From positions 66,908,020 to 66,972,019 of the forward strand of contig NC_059471.1 of assembly GCF_018139145.2 (NCBI RefSeq): a stretch of 64,000 bases of DNA. Direction: 5' to 3'. The translations under genes were made by a program, and so were the position numbers. Of the stretch, positions 61,401 through 64,000 are shown piece by piece (within the stretch, counting starts at the first letter, position 1; each line of letters starts with the position of its first letter). Under the pieces are notes generated by a model, which saw nothing but the letters and a program-made list of their open reading frames with translations, was not told the origin of the DNA and did no database searches. The stretch is from Gymnogyps californianus. Its lineage: Eukaryota; Chordata; Aves; Accipitriformes; Cathartidae.

Positions 61401-62429
61401 TAGCTGCTTTCTCCTCTGTATTTCTGCTCACAAAAATACTCTGCTGGCGCTCCGAGCTTTTCATTGTGTGAGCAAGTGGGCTGTATAATGCTGGAACCAA
61501 TTCCAAATAAAGCACATGTGAAAAACTTACACAATGCTGTTCACTTGTATAGGTAAAGGTGATTCATCTTCATGTTCACTCCTGCATATAATTAGGAGTT
61601 ATAAATATTGTATGTTTGTATAGAGTTTCAAGATAGCCATACATGATCACAGAACCAGTTTAGGGGCCCACCCACTGCGCTTGGAGGCCTTTAGGCTTTC
61701 ATTCTTTTCTGTGGCAGCTCTCACACGATTATCTACTGTATAGGTTTATATAGCTCTGAAATTTCCAGAAGTCAGTCTTCTGTTTGAGACCTCAAAACTA
61801 CTTCCTGCTGTTGCTTTATAAGACTCATTCAGACTATGTAGTTAAGATCTTTTTTCAGAAGATGTGCAGTATGACTTAAAGGGATTTTTGTTTGCTTTTT
61901 TTTAGTGTACAAAATAGTAGTGAACTCTGCCATTATATCATTAAACCAGAATAGTTTTGGGTGGGTTTTTGATGTTTTTTTTTTTTCCTTTAAATAAAGT
62001 GGTATTTGGCCTTTGACCTTTTAGCAAACATTGAGCTTTCAAAATTCACCTCTTAACTATATGTGTAAATAATTGTTTTTCTATAAGCTCATAATGTTGT
62101 TTTTGTAATTGTATCTTCAAACCAGGTAAACAGATAATCAGATGATTTGAGCATGCCCTTGTTTGCTTTTGTAGCAATATGCATAGTTGGTTAGGAAGAC
62201 AGGTGAAGTCTCCTGAAAATACTGTCCAGAAGAGTCTGATCTCCTCAAACTTCTAGTCACTTCTTAGTTTACCATGTAAATAAGACAAGTAATGGCTTTT
62301 ATTTGCAATTTTCAGGTCTATCTTCTTATTCTGAGTGTGACTACTCTAAGCCTTTTACTTGCCCCTGCCCTGTGGAGAGCTGCGATTATGAAATGTGTTC
62401 CGAGACCTGAAAGACGCTCAAGTACTTGA
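30978..62429 (+). CDS. TMCO3: TMCO3, predicted CPA2-type cation/proton antiporter, twelve coding exons
   Basis: The CDS joins 30978-31424, 36053-36232, 39928-40119, 40941-41069, 43944-44036, 45225-45411, 46372-46489, 47061-47256, 53496-53646, 59962-60041, 60547-60696 and 62316-62429. This totals 2037 nt, or 678 residues plus TGA (human about 677), with every phase consistent. Residues 1 to about 22 look like a signal peptide. A charged helical and coiled-coil part follows (about 30-205), rich in E and K, ending [14 protein letters not shown]. From about residue 274 the protein is a multi-pass KefB/Na+-H+ exchanger domain. It contains a Q425-D426 pair (VMQDVQLG), like the QD motif of Kef-type CPA2 carriers. 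By family it is a probable proton-coupled cation antiporter; its ion and membrane are not shown by sequence. No frameshift or missing exon is seen. Confidence 0.96.
31425..36052 (+). other. TMCO3 intron 2
   Basis: 4.6 kb of AT-rich intron. No mobile element or coding signal could be assigned; open frames at about 33300-33960 and 34065-34304 lack protein-like features. Confidence 0.75.
36053..36232 (+). CDS. TMCO3: TMCO3 coding exon 3
   Basis: Residues 150-209 ([18 protein letters not shown] ... FDDNKS), 60 whole codons. This is the coiled-coil segment. The acceptor is TTCAACAG and the donor AAATCT|GTAAGT. Confidence 0.95.
36233..39927 (+). other. TMCO3 intron 3
   Basis: 3.7 kb. An (AC)n microsatellite lies at 39011-39025 and a T run sits before about 39600. 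The intron ends in the CTTACAG|GTAAGAG junction. Nothing else was recognised. Confidence 0.75.
39011..39025. repeat. (AC)n microsatellite
   Basis: About seven AC units in TMCO3 intron 3. Confidence 0.85.
39928..40119 (+). CDS. TMCO3: TMCO3 coding exon 4
   Basis: Residues 210-273 ([20 protein letters not shown] ... DHHFIK), 64 whole codons. The acceptor CTTACAG is followed at once by GTAAGAGG, so the exon's own first bases look like a donor. The true donor is ATAAAG|GTAATC. The exon could be skipped without shifting the frame. Confidence 0.94.
40941..41069 (+). CDS. TMCO3: TMCO3 coding exon 5
   Basis: Residues 274-316 ([15 protein letters not shown] ... GPSGLNSIK), the first membrane segments of the antiporter domain. 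The acceptor is ATTTAG and the donor ATCAAG|GTAAGT. Phase 0 at both ends. Confidence 0.95.
42440..43430 (-). mobile_element. 5'-truncated CR1 LINE in TMCO3 intron 5
   Basis: Read on the minus strand, this is the C-terminal part of a CR1 reverse transcriptase plus the 3' UTR. It encodes segments such as FVSSAN-type sequence, [38 protein letters not shown] and [19 protein letters not shown]. It ends in CR1-like 3' sequence with the short CTATTCTATTCT tail at 42453-42440. The 5' part of the LINE is missing, the usual CR1 truncation. Its higher similarity to intact CR1 proteins makes it younger than the copy at 13230. Boundaries are good to about 20 bases on the 3' side and less on the 5' side. 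Confidence 0.93.
42524..43242 (-). pseudogene. Broken CR1 reverse-transcriptase C-terminal fragment
   Basis: Two overlapping minus-strand frames, 43242-43012 and 43042-42524, together cover the end of the CR1 ORF2-like protein. Around 43010-43040, after CALAAS, the frame shifts and some residues expected before [11 protein letters not shown] appear lost. With the missing N-terminal endonuclease and polymerase core this cannot encode an active enzyme. Confidence 0.85.
43944..44036 (+). CDS. TMCO3: TMCO3 coding exon 6
   Basis: Residues 317-347 ([19 protein letters not shown], then [12 protein letters not shown]). The acceptor is TTTTTTTAAAAG, with A rather than C/T at -3; the donor is AGAAAG|GTATTT. 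Confidence 0.93.
45225..45411 (+). CDS. TMCO3: TMCO3 coding exon 7
   Basis: Residues 348-409 plus one base of Gly410 ([16 protein letters not shown] ... SVRGDKE). Hydrophobic stretches suit membrane helices, with the conserved [17 protein letters not shown] segment. The acceptor is TTCCCAAG and the donor GAAG|GTAAGT. Confidence 0.95.
46215..46229. repeat. 15-base G run
   Basis: Mononucleotide G tract in TMCO3 intron 7; its length is prone to sequencing error. Confidence 0.85.
46372..46489 (+). CDS. TMCO3: TMCO3 coding exon 8
   Basis: Residues 410-448 plus two bases of Ser449 ([20 protein letters not shown], then [19 protein letters not shown]). It carries the Q425-D426 pair in the likely ion-coupling helix. 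The acceptor is TGTACAG and the donor TTCCAG|GTAAAA. Confidence 0.95.
47061..47256 (+). CDS. TMCO3: TMCO3 coding exon 9
   Basis: Residues 449-514 ([20 protein letters not shown] ... AFIFLMLT). It spans membrane helices around a cytosolic-type loop ([15 protein letters not shown]). The acceptor is CTTCCAG and the donor TTAACG|GTAATC. Confidence 0.95.
47257..53495 (+). other. TMCO3 intron 9
   Basis: 6.2 kb of AT-rich intron. It has A-rich runs near 48680-48715 and a purine-pyrimidine alternating GTGTGCGCGCGCGTGTG tract at about 51379-51395. No gene or clear mobile element was recognised. Confidence 0.75.
53496..53646 (+). CDS. TMCO3: TMCO3 coding exon 10
   Basis: Residues 515-564 plus one base of Gly565 ([19 protein letters not shown] ... 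[10 protein letters not shown]). The acceptor is TTGACAG and the donor CATAG|GTAACT. Confidence 0.95.
53647..59961 (+). other. TMCO3 intron 10
   Basis: 6.3 kb. A/C-rich low-complexity DNA lies at about 55470-55560 and A-rich DNA at about 59240-59310. The middle, about 56080-58800, is less AT-rich than its surroundings and may be an old retroelement. Confidence 0.7.
56080..58800. mobile_element. Possible very old retroelement remnant (tentative)
   Basis: The stretch is richer in GC than the rest of intron 10. The plus strand at about 58080-58160 reads with a [10 protein letters not shown] segment, reminiscent of the DAYFH motif of DIRS/gypsy-type reverse transcriptases. At 58681-58738, read in reverse complement, it resembles an old amniote repeat end, with an inverted GTTACT/AGTAAC pair. 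The two hints point to opposite strands and no frame is intact, so family and limits are uncertain. Confidence 0.2.
59962..60041 (+). CDS. TMCO3: TMCO3 coding exon 11
   Basis: Residues 565-591 ([19 protein letters not shown], then TLSVVIMK), a membrane helix. The acceptor is CTCCTAG and the donor ATGAAG|GTATTT. Confidence 0.94.
60042..62315 (+). other. TMCO3 introns 11 and 12
   Basis: Intron 11 (60042-60546) ends in an A-rich stretch with a weak acceptor. Intron 12 (60697-62315) is AT-rich with T runs. Nothing else was recognised. Confidence 0.75.
60547..60696 (+). CDS. TMCO3: TMCO3 coding exon 12
   Basis: Residues 592-641 ([20 protein letters not shown] ... RAGIISRE), 50 whole codons. The acceptor is CGTTTTTAAAG: a short T run preceded by an A-rich stretch, which is weak. 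Phase and protein similarity still fix the start at 60547. The donor is CGGGAG|GTAAGC. Confidence 0.92.
62316..62429 (+). CDS. TMCO3: TMCO3 last coding exon (13)
   Basis: Residues 642-678 ([20 protein letters not shown], then [17 protein letters not shown]), ending with TGA at 62427-62429. The last membrane helix is followed by a short basic tail. The acceptor is AATTTTCAG. Confidence 0.95.
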   Translation, partial: VYLLILSVTTLSLLLAPALWRAAIMKCVPRPERRSST

Positions 62430-63500
62430 TTAAGATTTGCACATATACAAGAATACATCTTCTTGCAAGGAATATCTTCATTGCTCATTATATTTCTATG
62501 CACTCAGAAAACAAGAGGTTTTGAGTAGTCAGTCCTCCTAACGTGCACTTGGGTATAAGCCTTATGCTGACCTTAAAACAAAACAAAAGTCAACATTAAA
62601 AAATAATTATATAATTTGAATTGCACACCTTTTACAAAATTTACTTTCTATCTGACAGATTAGAATCTGCCAGAATATTTATTCCTGATCCAATCAATTA
62701 TTCAGAGCATAAATTATTTTTTAAAAATATAACATCATGCAAACTGTGTTGATTATTTTTTGCCTGAATGTGCCTTTTAATTTTCATCCTGTTTTGTTAC
62801 TGCTGGTTCATCACCAGATTTTGTTTAAAAAGAAAAAAATATATATATATTATGGTGCCTATGGTATCTTCTTTCACTAAATGACTTGAGTCATTTTCAC
62901 ATTTAGGAGTTTAATATACCAGTATAAAATTAATCACAAAACACATTTCTAATGGTGAGTAAAAGTGTAGTCCTCTACACAAAGAAAAGGTTTAACTGTT
63001 TAGCATCAAACTGTTTTAAGCAGTCAAATACATATTCCAAATGATGCAGCCAATATTGTATGATATTTTGTTCCAAATTGCAGCATATAATGTATTTTCT
63101 TATAGTGGTAACTTTTATTTCTGTTAGTTCTTTTATTTATTTACATATTTGACTAAAAGTTGACGGTAAGAAAGGGCATAAGTTATATTTGAAGACTGAC
63201 AGTTGTCACCCATTCTTGTTGCTAACTGCTGTTACAGTAATTGTTTAGAGGTTTTTTCTTTGTTTTAAATCAAAAATAAATTCAACAAAACTGGGAAGTC
63301 TAATTTCAAGCAGATGTGAAAAACATCAGTTCTGTAACTTTGGAGGTTGGATGTTATTTGGCGCGATGCTAGATTTGAAATTATTTTAAGTAAATTAATT
63401 TGCACAAAACTAGAAATGGCAGACTGGATGTGTATTTGGAACTCCATGACTTTATACGTTGCATTTACATTGAATAAATTGTTAGTCTCTTTAAATTATC
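62430..63500 (+). other. TMCO3: TMCO3 3' UTR with candidate poly(A) signals
   Basis: AT-rich sequence after the stop with AATAAA at 63275-63280 and 63473-63478, about 850 and 1045 nt past the stop. Both are plausible; the true cleavage site is not shown. A (TA)n tract lies at about 62839-62851. Confidence 0.5.
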
Positions 63501-64000
63501 ATGGTATTTTAAAAAACAGTGTTTTGAATGTGATCTTAAATGTGTTTTGTTCTTTAAAACATTATCTGTAGCGGGATAAGCCTTGTAAAAGCCCATACTT
63601 TAAGTGTCGTAGAGAAAGCTTACTCATAAACTGTAGTCTACTCTGACAAACAATTTAAAAATCATTTTGAGGTTTATCTGCTAAAAACAATACTATTAAA
63701 GATATATTAACACTTTAGGTCAGTATTATACTGTCATCTGAAATAACTTTGATACCCACCAAATGGTTAGAAAAGTGCGTGTTATGTAGGTTTAAATTGC
63801 GAATTAAAATGAAAGCTGTCCTCCAAGTAGCAAAACAAAGCTTTGGATGGATTTGTGTGCTTTATACCTCTTTCCTCAACTCATAGTAGCCTCAGTTTCC
63901 TCCTGTGTTTTCTCTGACATCTGCTGGGCTTGTCAAAATGCAGCTTGGGCTTGTCAAAATGCAGCTTGGACTAGCCTGGAGCATGTACGTACTGTTAGGA
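63501..64000. other. Downstream flank of TMCO3
   Basis: AT-rich sequence after the last candidate poly(A) signal. Apart from the 21 bp duplication nothing was recognised. Confidence 0.5.
63926..63967. repeat. 21 bp tandem duplication
   Basis: Two identical adjacent copies of a 21-base unit beginning GGGCTTGTCAAAATGCAG, at 63926-63946 and 63947-63967, downstream of TMCO3. Confidence 0.95.

Noticed and set aside
1..64000. Search for CRISPR arrays, operons, prophage, rRNA, tRNA or a gene cluster of a new system
   Set aside because: The window is vertebrate genomic DNA taken up by two known genes and repeats; no regularly spaced repeats or tRNA-like cloverleaf was recognised by eye.

Overview
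The window looks like nuclear DNA from a bird. It is AT-rich vertebrate sequence with long introns. It carries two CR1 LINE fragments (one old, one younger), an ERVL-type solo LTR of a kind I recall as common in neoavian genomes, and one strong CpG island. Two multi-exon genes fill almost all of it, and they diverge from that island. The pair is DCUN1D2 on the minus strand and TMCO3 on the plus strand, in the head-to-head order known from human 13q34. The species cannot be fixed from the sequence alone.

Layout: 1-1330, downstream flank with no recognisable gene. 1331-27487, DCUN1D2 read right to left, with seven coding exons. Its joined reading frame is 259 codons plus a stop, and every splice phase agrees. 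Its 13.4 kb intron 4 holds an old CR1, a possible hAT-type element and a 600 bp solo LTR with a CATAT target duplication. 26710-28610, CpG island and bidirectional promoter, with three ACTAC-type motifs resembling ZNF143 sites and one NRF1-like motif. 28056-62429, TMCO3, with a probable non-coding first exon and twelve coding exons. Its joined frame is 678 codons plus a stop, again with every phase consistent. Intron 5 carries a 5'-truncated, frame-broken CR1 on the minus strand. Intron 10 holds a 2.7 kb stretch that may be a very old retroelement. 62430-63500, TMCO3 3' UTR. 63500-64000, flank ending in a 21 bp tandem duplication.

DCUN1D2 is a cofactor for cullin neddylation, and its D-A-D cullin-binding residues are all present. 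TMCO3 is a predicted CPA2/KefB-like cation-proton antiporter with an N-terminal signal peptide and coiled coil. The two products are not known to act together; what they share is the promoter.

The points most worth a second look are: the TMCO3 exon 4 acceptor directly followed by a donor-like GTAAGA (a possible recursive splice site in front of an in-frame exon); upstream AUGs, including an AUG-UAG element, in the TMCO3 leader; the DCUN1D2 start codon sitting as the last three bases of exon 1; the triple ACTAC motif in the promoter; and the nested mobile elements near 13.2-15 kb. I found no microbial-type system, CRISPR array, tRNA or rRNA. Most of the remaining sequence is intronic.
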